Assembly (NCBI GenBank): GCA_002050165.1
Contig: MWSW01000014.1
Span: forward strand, 145,371 to 209,370
Origin: Candidatus Tepidiaquacellales bacterium OLB4/UTCHB1
GTDB taxonomy: Bacteria; Bacteroidota; Ignavibacteria; Tepidaquicellales; Tepidaquicellaceae
Direction of reading: 5' to 3'
DNA: 64,000 nucleotides
Position 1 is the first letter of the stretch; every line of letters starts with the position of its first letter. The notes beneath the pieces were generated by a model, which searched no databases, was not told the origin of the DNA, and worked only from the letters and a program-made list of their open reading frames with translations. Below, piece after piece: positions 54,834-63,983 of this stretch. The translations under genes were made by a program, and so were the position numbers.

Positions 54834-55769
54834 CTATGCCAAAGTACTTTCAGCCCTTTTCTTTAACACAAGTTCCGCCTGTTCGTCTGCGTGATATGAG
54901 CTTCTCACCAGCGGATTAGATTCAACAACAGCAAATCCCATTTTCAATCCCTCAGTTTTGTACATCAGGAATTCATCAGGTGTTACATATCTGTCAACCG
55001 GTAAATGAACACTTGTTGGTTTCAGATACTGACCAATAGTGAGAATCTCACAACCATTTTCCCTAAGATCACGCATTACATCAAGCACCTGATCCGGTTG
55101 TTCACCAATCCCAACCATAAGTCCGCTTTTAGTAATTAACCCCCGATTGTGAAACCAGTTGATAACTTTCAAACTCCTTTCATATTTTGCCTGAGGTCTG
55201 ACAACATGATAAAGTGATGGTACTGTTTCAAGGTTATGGTTAAGAATAGTCGGTTGATTTTGCATAATTATTTCAAAGGCAGACTCCTCGCCCTTAAAAT
55301 CAGGAATTAAAATTTCAATCGTAGTATCAGGGAGCGCTTCATTTATGAGCCTGATTGTTTCTGCAAAGATTTCCGCGCCACCGTTTCTAAGTTCATCCCT
55401 GTTCACTGAGGTTATTACAACGTGCTTCAGGTTAAGGGCAATAACCGATTCGGCAACCCGCCGCGGTTCATCACGGTCAAGTTCGTTTGGTATACCGACT
55501 TTAACGGAACAGAAACCGCAACTTCTTGTACAGGTATCACCGAGTATCATATAGGTTGCAGTTCTGCGATTCCAGCAATCTGAAATATTCGGGCAGCGGG
55601 CTTCTTCACAAACTGTATTCAGTTTCTGCCCGCGCATAACTTTTTTTAATTCAGCGTAATTTTTTCCGATTGGAATTTTAATCCTGAGCCAGTCAGGTTT
55701 TCTACCCAATTCCTTCTCTTTTTCGGAATGCTCTTTTTTAAATGCCCTTTGGTGTGAATTTATTCTCAT
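54834..55769 (-). CDS. lipA: Lipoyl synthase
   Basis: Radical SAM enzyme that inserts two sulfurs into octanoyl groups on E2 and H proteins. The 311-aa protein has both cluster motifs: the auxiliary CEEARCPNISDCWNRR (CxxxxCxxxxxC) and the radical SAM CTRSCGFC (CxxxCxxC). It ends with ESNPLVRSSYHADEQ, carrying the conserved RSSYHA. The start is ATG 55769. No lipB lies nearby. It converges on the basic repeat gene through a shared terminator region. Confidence 0.96.
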   Translation of the reverse strand: MRINSHQRAFKKEHSEKEKELGRKPDWLRIKIPIGKNYAELKKVMRGQKLNTVCEEARCPNISDCWNRRTATYMILGDTCTRSCGFCSVKVGIPNELDRDEPRRVAESVIALNLKHVVITSVNRDELRNGGAEIFAETIRLINEALPDTTIEILIPDFKGEESAFEIIMQNQPTILNHNLETVPSLYHVVRPQAKYERSLKVINWFHNRGLITKSGLMVGIGEQPDQVLDVMRDLRENGCEILTIGQYLKPTSVHLPVDRYVTPDEFLMYKTEGLKMGFAVVESNPLVRSSYHADEQAELVLKKRAESTLA

Positions 55770-55826
55770 TCGTTAATACAAACCTATGGTCAATAAAAAT
55801 TATATGAAATGAAGAAAAGATTCGGC

Positions 55827-55860
55827 AAAATAAAAAACCTGCGATTGGGTCACAGGTTTT
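55827..55860 (-). terminator. Rho-independent terminator (minus strand)
   Basis: On the minus strand AAAACCTG pairs with CAGGTTTT across an 11-nt loop, followed by TTATTTT. It lies 40 bp after the yceI stop and before lipA, so it separates the two transcription units. Confidence 0.8.
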
Positions 55861-55900
55861 CCTTGAAGATATACTGAATTAAAATTGTTATCAAACTTTG

Positions 55901-56443
55901 TTATGCCTCGTCGTTTACTTTTTGCAATTGCACCTCGCAAAGTATTTTAATGTCATCGCTTACGAGCAAATCACCCGCCTCATTCAGTACATGGAATTTT
56001 AATCCAAACTCTTTCCTGTTCACTTTTCCGTTTATTTCAAACCCTGCTTTTGTGTTTCCGTACGGGTCTTTCTTTATCCCGTGCATCTCAACATCCAGTG
56101 TAATTTCTTTAGTGATATCCCTAATTGTAAAATCACCCGTCATTTTAAAATCACTATCAGAAATCTTCTGAATGTTCGTAGATACAAACTTTAAAGACGG
56201 GAATTTATCGGCGCTGAAAAAATCATCCGACTTCAAATGTTCATCCCGTTGATCATTTCCTGTAGTGATTGAATTTACTTCCGCCGTAAACGTTACCCTT
56301 GCGTTTGAAAAATCGTCACCATTTGTTTCAATCGTCGCATCGTACTCTGTAAACTTTCCGGTTACAGTCGTAATCATTAAGTGTTTCGCTTTGAACTGGA
56401 TTTCTGAATGGGTTTTGTCAATTAACCATCTTCCTGTTTCCAT
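55901..56443 (-). CDS. YceI-family protein
   Basis: A 180-aa lipocalin-like protein of the YceI family, which bind isoprenoid-type lipids. It has the N-terminal WLIDKTHSEIQFKAKHLMI, VTGKFTEYDATIE, SDDFFSADKFPSLKF and FTIRDITKEITLDVE signatures. No signal peptide is present, as in many cytoplasmic Bacteroidota members. The start is ATG 56443. It is probably monocistronic, with nearly 200 bp upstream and a terminator downstream. Confidence 0.93.
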   Translation of the reverse strand: METGRWLIDKTHSEIQFKAKHLMITTVTGKFTEYDATIETNGDDFSNARVTFTAEVNSITTGNDQRDEHLKSDDFFSADKFPSLKFVSTNIQKISDSDFKMTGDFTIRDITKEITLDVEMHGIKKDPYGNTKAGFEINGKVNRKEFGLKFHVLNEAGDLLVSDDIKILCEVQLQKVNDEA

Positions 56444-56639
56444 GATTTATTATAGTTTAATTAATAAAAGATATATGTTGATACATATAGTGTTGTAACT
56501 GATTATTTTTCGTTCCGGTTCCCCTTAATTAAAAATTATTTTTATTTCAAAATCGGGTAAATTTTTTTGCTGATATAGAGATATTGATTACTAATCGAGA
56601 ATGGATAATTTGGTAATACTAATCCGTTAACAATGAAAT

Positions 56640-58583
56640 TCAATCAGCTTCTATCCAATCACCATTTTCTTTAATAAGTTCAATTAGTTCATCAAGAGCA
56701 TTTTCAGATGGTATATTTCTTTTCACAATTTCTTTTCCCTTGTAAAGGGTGATTTTACCTGGACCGCTCCCAACGTATCCGTAATCCGCATCAGCCATTT
56801 CGCCGGGTCCGTTAACTATACAGCCCATAACGGCAATTTTAACACCTTTAAGGTGATTGGTTTTCGTTCGAATCATTGAAGTTGTTTCCTGCAAATTAAA
56901 TAATGTTCTTCCACAGGATGGACAAGAAATATATTCCGTTTTCGTTATCCTTGTCCGGGTTGCCTGCAAAATTCCGAAACATGCTGAATTCACCTTAGAT
57001 GATTCAACTGATTCATTCTCTATCCAGAGGCCGTCTCCCAATCCTTCAATAAACAATCCACCGGTATCGGCGGATGAGTTTAATATAAATCTCTCTGAAT
57101 CACTTTCTGTGTATCTTCGCCTGATTATCACCGGAATTTTAATATCATTATTAATTAACTCCACAAATATTCTCCTCATTTCCGGCATAGCGTGTGAGTT
57201 ATCTGTTTCCAGAACGAAAACCGGATTAGGGATTGACGTTAATTCCGGAAAATCCTCCATGAAAAGAGATTCAAGTTTAATCAAAATGAAGTTACAGTCA
57301 CTTGATATTTCACCATTATCTCTTAGTTCACCGATATTAAGCAAAGGATAGCGGTTCATCCGATTATCACATTTCTTCCAGACGTGATAATCTAAAATTA
57401 TTTTTAAAGAACCCGGAAGTTCAGAATCATCAATATTCTCTTTTAAGTAAATAAAATCAGCTGCAGTATCAGAGATAATCCATTTTTCAGTTTCGGAGTT
57501 AAATGTGTACCCGATTTCTGATAATTCACGCTTAGTTCTGCCCTTAACAACTGATGGTGAAATTATAACCACCGGAACATTTCTACCACCCATATTATTT
57601 ACAGAGTCAGTCAAGCGCTTTTTGAAAGTGAACGGGTCAAGCGGGTTAATAATTGTTTCCCGAATCGGATCATGGTTCACACGGGTTAAATAACGGTCAA
57701 TTAATTTGCGACAGACGGGAATTTCGAACTCGGGCTCTTCGGTCAGCGACACACGAATTGTATCTCCTAAACCGTCCTCAAGTAAAGTACCGATCCCTAC
57801 CGATGATTTAATCCTTCCGTCTTCACCATCTCCAGCTTCGGTTACTCCAAGGTGAAGCGGATAATTCATCCCTTCTTCGTTCATTTTGCTAACGAGTAAC
57901 CTGTATGCTTCAATCATAACAATCGGATTGCTCGCCTTCATTGAAAGAACTATATCGTAATAGCCTTCGTCCTCGCAAATTCTTAGAAATTCCAAAGCTG
58001 ATTCTACCATCCCCGTTGGCGTATCTCCATAACGGCTCATTATACGATCTGACAGTGAGCCATGGTTAGTACCAATGCGCATAGCCGTTCCGTATTCCTT
58101 ACAAATCCTTACGAGCGGGGTAAATTTTTCCCTGATTCTCTCAAGCTCTTGACGGTAGAGATCGTCAGTGTAATTGAATATCTGGAATTTCTTTTTGTCC
58201 GCATAGTTTCCTGGATTTACTCGGACCTTTTCAACAATCCTCGCAGCGAGTTCGGCTGCATTTGGTGTGAAATGAATATCAGCTATGATTGGGACGTTAA
58301 AACCGCGGGCTTTTAATTCTTTTTTAATCACTTCAAGGTTTCGGGCTTCTTTAATGCTCGGCGCCGTGATACGGACGTATTCACAACCGGCTTTTATCAT
58401 TCTGATAGATTGTTCAACCGTTCCTGTTGTATCCATTGTATCGGTTGTTGTCATTGATTGAATACGAATCGGGTTTTTCCCACCTAACGGAACATCACCG
58501 ACTTTAACTTCCCGTGTATCCAACCTTGAGTAACCTGTCAGGCTGTTGCAATAACTCTTAAGTAAAATATTTGATGTGGACAT
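56640..58583 (-). CDS. ispG: 4-hydroxy-3-methylbut-2-enyl diphosphate synthase, large three-domain form
   Basis: Reduces MEcPP to HMBPP with a [4Fe-4S] cluster in the MEP pathway. The 647-aa protein is the plant/Bacteroidota-type long form. A TIM barrel lies at about 20-290 (GGKNPIRIQSMTTTDTMDT, PIIADIHFTPNAA, MRIGTNHGSLSDRIM). An inserted domain covers about 300-535, and a C-terminal cluster domain follows (YISCPSCGRTLFNLQE and AVMGCIVNGPGEMADADYG). The start is ATG 58583. ispF is encoded at 24844-25323. It is not in an operon with its neighbours. Confidence 0.96.
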   Translation of the reverse strand: MSTSNILLKSYCNSLTGYSRLDTREVKVGDVPLGGKNPIRIQSMTTTDTMDTTGTVEQSIRMIKAGCEYVRITAPSIKEARNLEVIKKELKARGFNVPIIADIHFTPNAAELAARIVEKVRVNPGNYADKKKFQIFNYTDDLYRQELERIREKFTPLVRICKEYGTAMRIGTNHGSLSDRIMSRYGDTPTGMVESALEFLRICEDEGYYDIVLSMKASNPIVMIEAYRLLVSKMNEEGMNYPLHLGVTEAGDGEDGRIKSSVGIGTLLEDGLGDTIRVSLTEEPEFEIPVCRKLIDRYLTRVNHDPIRETIINPLDPFTFKKRLTDSVNNMGGRNVPVVIISPSVVKGRTKRELSEIGYTFNSETEKWIISDTAADFIYLKENIDDSELPGSLKIILDYHVWKKCDNRMNRYPLLNIGELRDNGEISSDCNFILIKLESLFMEDFPELTSIPNPVFVLETDNSHAMPEMRRIFVELINNDIKIPVIIRRRYTESDSERFILNSSADTGGLFIEGLGDGLWIENESVESSKVNSACFGILQATRTRITKTEYISCPSCGRTLFNLQETTSMIRTKTNHLKGVKIAVMGCIVNGPGEMADADYGYVGSGPGKITLYKGKEIVKRNIPSENALDELIELIKENGDWIEAD

Positions 58584-58768
58584 TTATGAATTTCAGTAAA
58601 ATGAATACAAATGTAACAATATAACTTACAAATCTCGTTTCACAAATATAATTAAAACATTTCTTCCCGGATATTTCTTTTGAGAGAGTAACATGATAAA
58701 CAATTTTGTCTTTAAATCTAACATCTCAATAAATAAATTACACTTTAACAAAAAAATCAAATATTTTC

Positions 58769-58927
58769 ATGGATGCAATCGTAAAGTTAATTTCAGAGAA
58801 AGCTGGGAAAACAGAGGATGACACCCGTGCAGTAATATCAGCTTTAATCGAATATTTCAAATCTACCCTGCCGAAACCTATCCTGGAATTTATCGAAGAC
58901 GTAATATCAAAAACCCCAAACAAATAA
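58769..58927 (+). CDS. Small ORF of unknown function (52 aa)
   Basis: ATG 58769 to TAA 58925-58927 encodes 52 residues, MDAIVKLISEKAGKTEDDTR followed by AVISALIEYFKSTLPKPILE and a short acidic helix. It is an all-helical acidic peptide, possibly a small adaptor. It ends 9 bp before the DUF853 ATPase gene on the same strand, suggesting co-transcription. I do not recognise a family; coding status rests on composition and spacing. Confidence 0.6.
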   Translation: MDAIVKLISEKAGKTEDDTRAVISALIEYFKSTLPKPILEFIEDVISKTPNK

Positions 58928-58936
58928 AATTATACA

Positions 58937-60460
58937 ATGGCAACTAAGGATAATTTCACCGAGCAAATCAGAGCTGGTTACGAGGTTAGGGGTGAATCAC
59001 TACTACTTGGTGGTGCAATATACAATCGTGAATGTATAACCGGATTACACATTTCGTTACCACTGAAAACAATGAACAGGCATGGTCTTATTGCTGGTGC
59101 AACTGGTACAGGGAAAACAAAAACCCTGCAAGTTATCGCCGAAGGGTTATCCTCGAAATCAGTGCCGACCCTGCTTATGGATATTAAAGGCGATCTTAGT
59201 GGAATTGCTGCTGCGGGAACAACGAACGAAAAAATAAATGAACGTATGTCTCGTATAGGAGCTGAATTTAAACCCGAAAGTTTTCCCGTTGAATTTCTTT
59301 CTCTATCAGAGGAAAAAGGTAGTAAACTTCGGGCTACTGTTTCAGAGTTTGGTCCGGTTCTTATTTCGCGAATACTTGAACTAAATGATACTCAATCGGG
59401 TATAGTTAGTGTAATTTTTAAATTCTGTGACGATAATCAACTTCCTCTCCTCGATCTTAAAGACTTTAAGAGCGTACTTCAATTTGTCTTAAATGAAGGC
59501 AAGGAAAAATTTGAATCTGAATACGGAAGAATTTCAAGTTCTTCAATCGGAATCATTACAAGGAAAATAATCGAACTTGAACAGCAGGGAGCCGACAGTT
59601 TTTTTGGTGAAAGATCATTTGATGTTCAAGACCTGTTAAAATTTGATGATCAGGGACGCGGAATCATGTCAATAATTAGGTTAACTGACATACAAGCGAA
59701 ACCAAAACTGTTTTCAACATTTATGCTCTGCTTGCTTGCAGAGATTTACCAAACTTTTCCTGAGGAAGGTGATCTGGATATTCCAAAACTTGTCATCTTT
59801 ATTGATGAAGCACATCTCATATTTAAAGAAGCATCATCAACCCTGCTTGACCAAATCGAAACTATAATTAAACTGATCCGTTCCAAAGGAGTTGGAATAT
59901 TTTTCTGTACACAGAATCCGACCGATATACCTGATGCCGTGTTAAGTCAACTTGGCATGAAAGTACAACACGCTCTCAGAGCTTTTACTGCAAAGGATTC
60001 AAAGGAAATAAAATTGATTTCGGAAAATTTTCCGGTAACTGAGTTTTACAAAACTGAAGATCTCCTTACTTCATTAGGTACAGGTGAAGCAGCTGTTACT
60101 GTTCTTAACGAAAAGGGAAAGCCTACACCGCTCGTTGCCACTCTTCTAAGGGCGCCTTATTCAAGAATGGATATTCTTTCAGAATCAGAAATTGATAACA
60201 TTATCTCGAAATCAAAACTAATCTCAAAATACAATGAATCAATTGACCGTGAGAGTGCATACGAGATATTACAAAATAAACTTTCGGACGAGCAACAGCA
60301 GCAACAACCACAGGTGACCCAAAAATCCAAATCTAACGAAAAGAGCACATTTGAAAAAATACTTTCAAACACAACAACCAGACAAGTCGGAAGAACGCTG
60401 GTAAGGGAAATTACTCGCGGATTACTTGGAGCTCTTGGTTTAGGGAGAGGACGACGATAG
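58937..60460 (+). CDS. HerA-like ATPase of the DUF853 (YjgR) family
   Basis: A 507-aa P-loop ATPase starting at ATG 58937. Walker A is GLIAGATGTGKTKTLQ (about residue 53) and is followed by TLLMDIKGDLSGIAAAG, the DUF853 signature. Walker B is KLVIFIDEAHLIFK, then GVGIFFCTQNPTDIPDAVL and GMKVQHALRAFTAKD. The C-terminus has a Gln/Ser-rich linker and a basic tail (GRGRR). HerA/FtsK-like proteins move DNA or proteins, but the function of this family is not established. Confidence 0.93.
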   Translation: MATKDNFTEQIRAGYEVRGESLLLGGAIYNRECITGLHISLPLKTMNRHGLIAGATGTGKTKTLQVIAEGLSSKSVPTLLMDIKGDLSGIAAAGTTNEKINERMSRIGAEFKPESFPVEFLSLSEEKGSKLRATVSEFGPVLISRILELNDTQSGIVSVIFKFCDDNQLPLLDLKDFKSVLQFVLNEGKEKFESEYGRISSSSIGIITRKIIELEQQGADSFFGERSFDVQDLLKFDDQGRGIMSIIRLTDIQAKPKLFSTFMLCLLAEIYQTFPEEGDLDIPKLVIFIDEAHLIFKEASSTLLDQIETIIKLIRSKGVGIFFCTQNPTDIPDAVLSQLGMKVQHALRAFTAKDSKEIKLISENFPVTEFYKTEDLLTSLGTGEAAVTVLNEKGKPTPLVATLLRAPYSRMDILSESEIDNIISKSKLISKYNESIDRESAYEILQNKLSDEQQQQQPQVTQKSKSNEKSTFEKILSNTTTRQVGRTLVREITRGLLGALGLGRGRR

Positions 60461-60636
60461 TCAACAATTTCTACTGAATAAATTAAACCGGGATAACGTT
60501 AATAATCGGGGAATTCTGCCATAATTCATAAATCTGATAACACCAAGCATCCGATAAAATATAAATTGGGGATATGGTTACAGAATTCCTGGATTCGCGT
60601 TAGTTTAAAATAAGTGCCTTAATTAAATATCTTCAT

Positions 60637-61134
60637 TTGAGAACAGTCTATACAATTTTGTTAATAGCTTTTTGTGCCCCATCGTATGCGCAGATCGAGC
60701 TATGGTCTGGTGAATGGAATGGTTATTTAGAGATATCCGGAATTGAAAGCCCAGTAAGAATGAATTTGAAAATAAATCCTGCTGACAGTGCCGGAAACTG
60801 GAATTGGATAATTTCTTATGATGAGGGTATCGGAAAAATTGAAAAAAAATATACTCTGGTAAAGACGGATGATGAATCTAAATACCAACTTGATGAGAAT
60901 AATTCAATTAGGTTAGATTTCCATTTCTTTCAAAACACTTTTTATTCTACCTTCAAAGTGTCGAATTCACTTATATCCACGGTTTACTTACTTCAGGATG
61001 AAAAAATCTTTTTCACCGTATTCACTTCGGATTTAACCGGTAAGGTAATTACCGGCGGGAACGAGGAAACACCCGAAGTGGAATCATACCCCATAATTAA
61101 TGTTCAATCTGCAGTATTAACCAAAAGCAATTGA
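60637..61134 (+). CDS. Secreted protein of unknown function
   Basis: A 165-aa protein from TTG 60637, with a signal peptide (MRTVYTILLIAFCAPSYAQ). The mature part starts with an aromatic segment (IELWSGEWNGYLEISGIE) typical of small lipocalin-like or beta-barrel domains and continues as alternating strands (IRLDFHFFQNTFYSTFKVSN). No cysteine or sorting tail is seen. The YiiX-like gene follows 36 bp later on the same strand. Family not recognised. Confidence 0.7.
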   Translation: MRTVYTILLIAFCAPSYAQIELWSGEWNGYLEISGIESPVRMNLKINPADSAGNWNWIISYDEGIGKIEKKYTLVKTDDESKYQLDENNSIRLDFHFFQNTFYSTFKVSNSLISTVYLLQDEKIFFTVFTSDLTGKVITGGNEETPEVESYPIINVQSAVLTKSN

Positions 61135-61170
61135 CATCCAGATTTATTAATCTCAATAACTATATATACT

Positions 61171-62655
61171 TTGAAGTCAATATTTAAAAAGGTTTTTTAC
61201 TTTTTAGGTTCTTTGTGTTTGATTTATTTAATCCTGATGATACCGATTCACTCTGACGAGGAGTTTACGGGCGCCGGTAATGATCCTTTTGCTTGGGACA
61301 AGGATGACTTTTGGAAAGAGTTGGAGAAATCATTTAATATTTACAGGGGGGTTGGCTGTGATTCTGTGAACGTGTTAATTGACTTTTCTATTTCAGAATA
61401 CAAGGGTATGATAGGAAAACTTCACCATGAACATTTCACACCTGACAATAATTTTTTCGATAGTCTGGAACTAGTATTGTTCAAAACATCTACGCAAATA
61501 GCTGCATGCAACAAGCGGGCAATGGAATTTATAGATCTCAATATGCAGGTGCGAGAGTTAGTAAAAATGCAATCAATTAATTGGGATATGAATTCTCCAA
61601 TCACACGGAAACGGTTGTATCGTTTGCTTTACGGTAATCGCGCTGCGATTGAAGAGATTATTTTACAAATGCCGGAAGACAAACGACCCGATTGGATACG
61701 TGGGACCAATGAACCTTCTGACACTAAAATAGGCATCCTGAATAACTCTTTAATAAGGAGCGGTGATATTCTCGTTTCAAGAGGGGGCGCTCCGGTTTCA
61801 GCTTTAATATCGCGCGGGAACGATTATCCCGGAAATTTCTCCCATGTAGCCCTTGCACTGGTTGACAGCAACGGTAACCTGAACTTTATTGAATCTCACA
61901 TTGAGTCAGGTGTTATTACAACTAATGTCAATGAATACCTTAATGACAGAAAGTTTAGAATAATGATTCTAAGACCAAGATATGAAATGCTGAAGAATGT
62001 TTTTTTAAACACAAAGTTACCGGATGAAGCTGCTCATACTGCACTGCACGAGCAATCAATACGGCATATTCCATACGATTTTGAGATGAACTTTTATGAA
62101 CCCACTGAAATGTTTTGCTCAGAAGTAGTTTATTTTTCGTACAAGAAGCATAGTCTTGAACTCTGGTCGGGAATGACACTGATTTCATCCCGGGGAATTG
62201 TAAATTGGCTTGGCGATTTTGGAGTTGAACATTTTACCTCTGTGGAACCATCCGATCTGGAATATGACCCTCAGTTAAGTGTTGTCGCCGAATGGCGGGA
62301 TCCGCGTGAACTACAAAAAGACCATGTGGATAATGCTGTTATGGATATCATGCTTGAGGATGCTGATAATGGCGAAGTATTAGATTACAATATCTTTTTA
62401 CTTCCGGTCGCACGAATGTTGAAAGGATATAGTTGGATTTTAAACCAGTTTGAATTGAAGGGACCGATTCCCGAAGGGATGAGCCCTATATCAGCTTTAA
62501 AAGAACAATATTTTTCATCTTTACACAGTAAACTGGCGCGTGAAGTAATGCAAATGGCGAATGAATTTAAGTTCGTGAACGGTTATAATCCACCATATTG
62601 GGATTTACTTAAAATGGCAAGGTCAAGCAAGAACAAAATTAATTCAAGTAATTAA
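61171..62655 (+). CDS. YiiX-like permuted papain-fold (NlpC/P60 superfamily) protein
   Basis: A 494-aa protein starting at TTG 61171 with an N-terminal membrane anchor or signal (VFYFLGSLCLIYLILMI). The catalytic part resembles YiiX/YebB permuted enzymes: SGDILVSRGG, then NFSHVALALVD with the His, and EMFCSEVVYFSYKK with the Cys. Residues 50-180 are a helical region with no match, and a helical tail follows the domain. Such enzymes act on lipids or peptides in the envelope. Substrate unknown. It probably forms a unit with the upstream secreted gene. Confidence 0.75.
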   Translation: MKSIFKKVFYFLGSLCLIYLILMIPIHSDEEFTGAGNDPFAWDKDDFWKELEKSFNIYRGVGCDSVNVLIDFSISEYKGMIGKLHHEHFTPDNNFFDSLELVLFKTSTQIAACNKRAMEFIDLNMQVRELVKMQSINWDMNSPITRKRLYRLLYGNRAAIEEIILQMPEDKRPDWIRGTNEPSDTKIGILNNSLIRSGDILVSRGGAPVSALISRGNDYPGNFSHVALALVDSNGNLNFIESHIESGVITTNVNEYLNDRKFRIMILRPRYEMLKNVFLNTKLPDEAAHTALHEQSIRHIPYDFEMNFYEPTEMFCSEVVYFSYKKHSLELWSGMTLISSRGIVNWLGDFGVEHFTSVEPSDLEYDPQLSVVAEWRDPRELQKDHVDNAVMDIMLEDADNGEVLDYNIFLLPVARMLKGYSWILNQFELKGPIPEGMSPISALKEQYFSSLHSKLAREVMQMANEFKFVNGYNPPYWDLLKMARSSKNKINSSN

Positions 62656-62735
62656 ACTTGAATAGTAAAGAGTTTTGAATTTAACCTGAAGTTTATAATG
62701 AGTAGAATTAAATGCTTTAAATTAAAATAAGAAAA

Positions 62736-63983
62736 ATGAAAAAATTTATTTTGACTGTTTTTGCTTTGGTGAGTTTTTTCAGCATTGCAAATGCACAGTG
62801 GGTTGAACAAACATCAGGGGTTACGATTACCTTATATTCGGTTTCTGCTGTTGACGATAATGTCGCATGGGTTGCCGGTGCTGGTGGAGCTGTATTAAGA
62901 ACAACTGACGGTGGAGCTACATGGACTAATGTAACAGGTGCTCCAATTCCGGTCTCTTTAGATCTTTACAATATTTACGGAGTGGATGCAAATACCGCTC
63001 TGGTTACAGGTTCAGGATCAACTGCTTTTGTTTACCGAACTACTGATGGCGGGAATACATGGACAGAAGTGTTTAGCCAACCCGGCGGTTTTTTAAATGT
63101 AATAAAAATGCTGGATGCTAACAACGGTTTCATGGAAGGTGATCCGGTTGGTGGCAGGTGGTCCCTGTTTAAAACTACCGATGGAGGAGCTACATGGGAT
63201 TCAACCGGAATGTACCTTGCACAAAACGGTGGCGAGGCAGGTTGGAACAATTCAGGTTTTGTAAGCGGAACTAATGTATATTTTGGCACAAGCGGTGGAA
63301 GAGTTTATTTCTCGAGTACTAGCGGTACAAATTTCACTGCTCAAAGTACCGGTAATGAGGTAAACTCATATTCTGTTTGGTTCAATGACGCTAATAATGG
63401 ATTAGCTGGTGGAACCGGGCTGGTAAAGACCACGAACGGCGGAGCTAGCTGGGCTCCCCTGCCCGCACCCGGTACTGCCGGAATTACCGGAATAATCGGT
63501 TCCGGAAATAATTGGTGGGTCGCCAGACAAGATGCAAATATTCTTTACTCGAATGATAACGGCGCAAGTTGGACTACGCAATATTCCGCACCTGGAGGTG
63601 TATTTACCAGCATTTCGAAATCAAGGAGCGGAAATTCAGCCTGGGCTGTAAGGTCAGCCGGTGGTATCAGCAAAAATGCTAACCTCGTCGGTGTTATTAA
63701 TATTTCAAGTGAACTTCCGGAAGGGTTTTTGCTTTCCCAAAACTATCCGAATCCTTTTAATCCAGCTACCACTATTAACTTCAGCATTCCTGAAAATTCA
63801 TTCGTGAAGTTGAGAGTTTTCGATATGCTTGGAAGAGAAGTTGATGTCTTAGTTAATGAAGAGTTGAATGCCGGGACTTATGCTTTCGATTTTAACGCGA
63901 CTGCATTGAACTCAGGAATTTACTTCTACTCTTTAGAGGCAGGAAGTTTCAAGGATACAAGGAAAATGATTCTTGTCAAATAA
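62736..63983 (+). CDS. Ycf48-like beta-propeller T9SS cargo protein
   Basis: A 415-aa protein starting at ATG 62736 with a signal peptide (MKKFILTVFALVSFFSIANA). The body has photosystem II assembly factor Ycf48-like blades with recurring TTDGGATWT, TTDGGNTWTE and KTTDGGATWDS motifs. The C-terminal 85 residues are a T9SS sorting domain (NYPNPFNPATTINF, GIYFYSLEAG, ending KMILVK). The protein is expected at the surface. This fold is widely used in sialidase-like propellers, so photosynthesis is not implied. Confidence 0.9.
   Translation: MKKFILTVFALVSFFSIANAQWVEQTSGVTITLYSVSAVDDNVAWVAGAGGAVLRTTDGGATWTNVTGAPIPVSLDLYNIYGVDANTALVTGSGSTAFVYRTTDGGNTWTEVFSQPGGFLNVIKMLDANNGFMEGDPVGGRWSLFKTTDGGATWDSTGMYLAQNGGEAGWNNSGFVSGTNVYFGTSGGRVYFSSTSGTNFTAQSTGNEVNSYSVWFNDANNGLAGGTGLVKTTNGGASWAPLPAPGTAGITGIIGSGNNWWVARQDANILYSNDNGASWTTQYSAPGGVFTSISKSRSGNSAWAVRSAGGISKNANLVGVINISSELPEGFLLSQNYPNPFNPATTINFSIPENSFVKLRVFDMLGREVDVLVNEELNAGTYAFDFNATALNSGIYFYSLEAGSFKDTRKMILVK

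Noticed and set aside
62736..63983. Photosystem II assembly factor
   Set aside because: The blades match Ycf48-like repeats, but such propellers are used widely in secreted proteins and this one has a T9SS tail; no photosynthesis gene is present.
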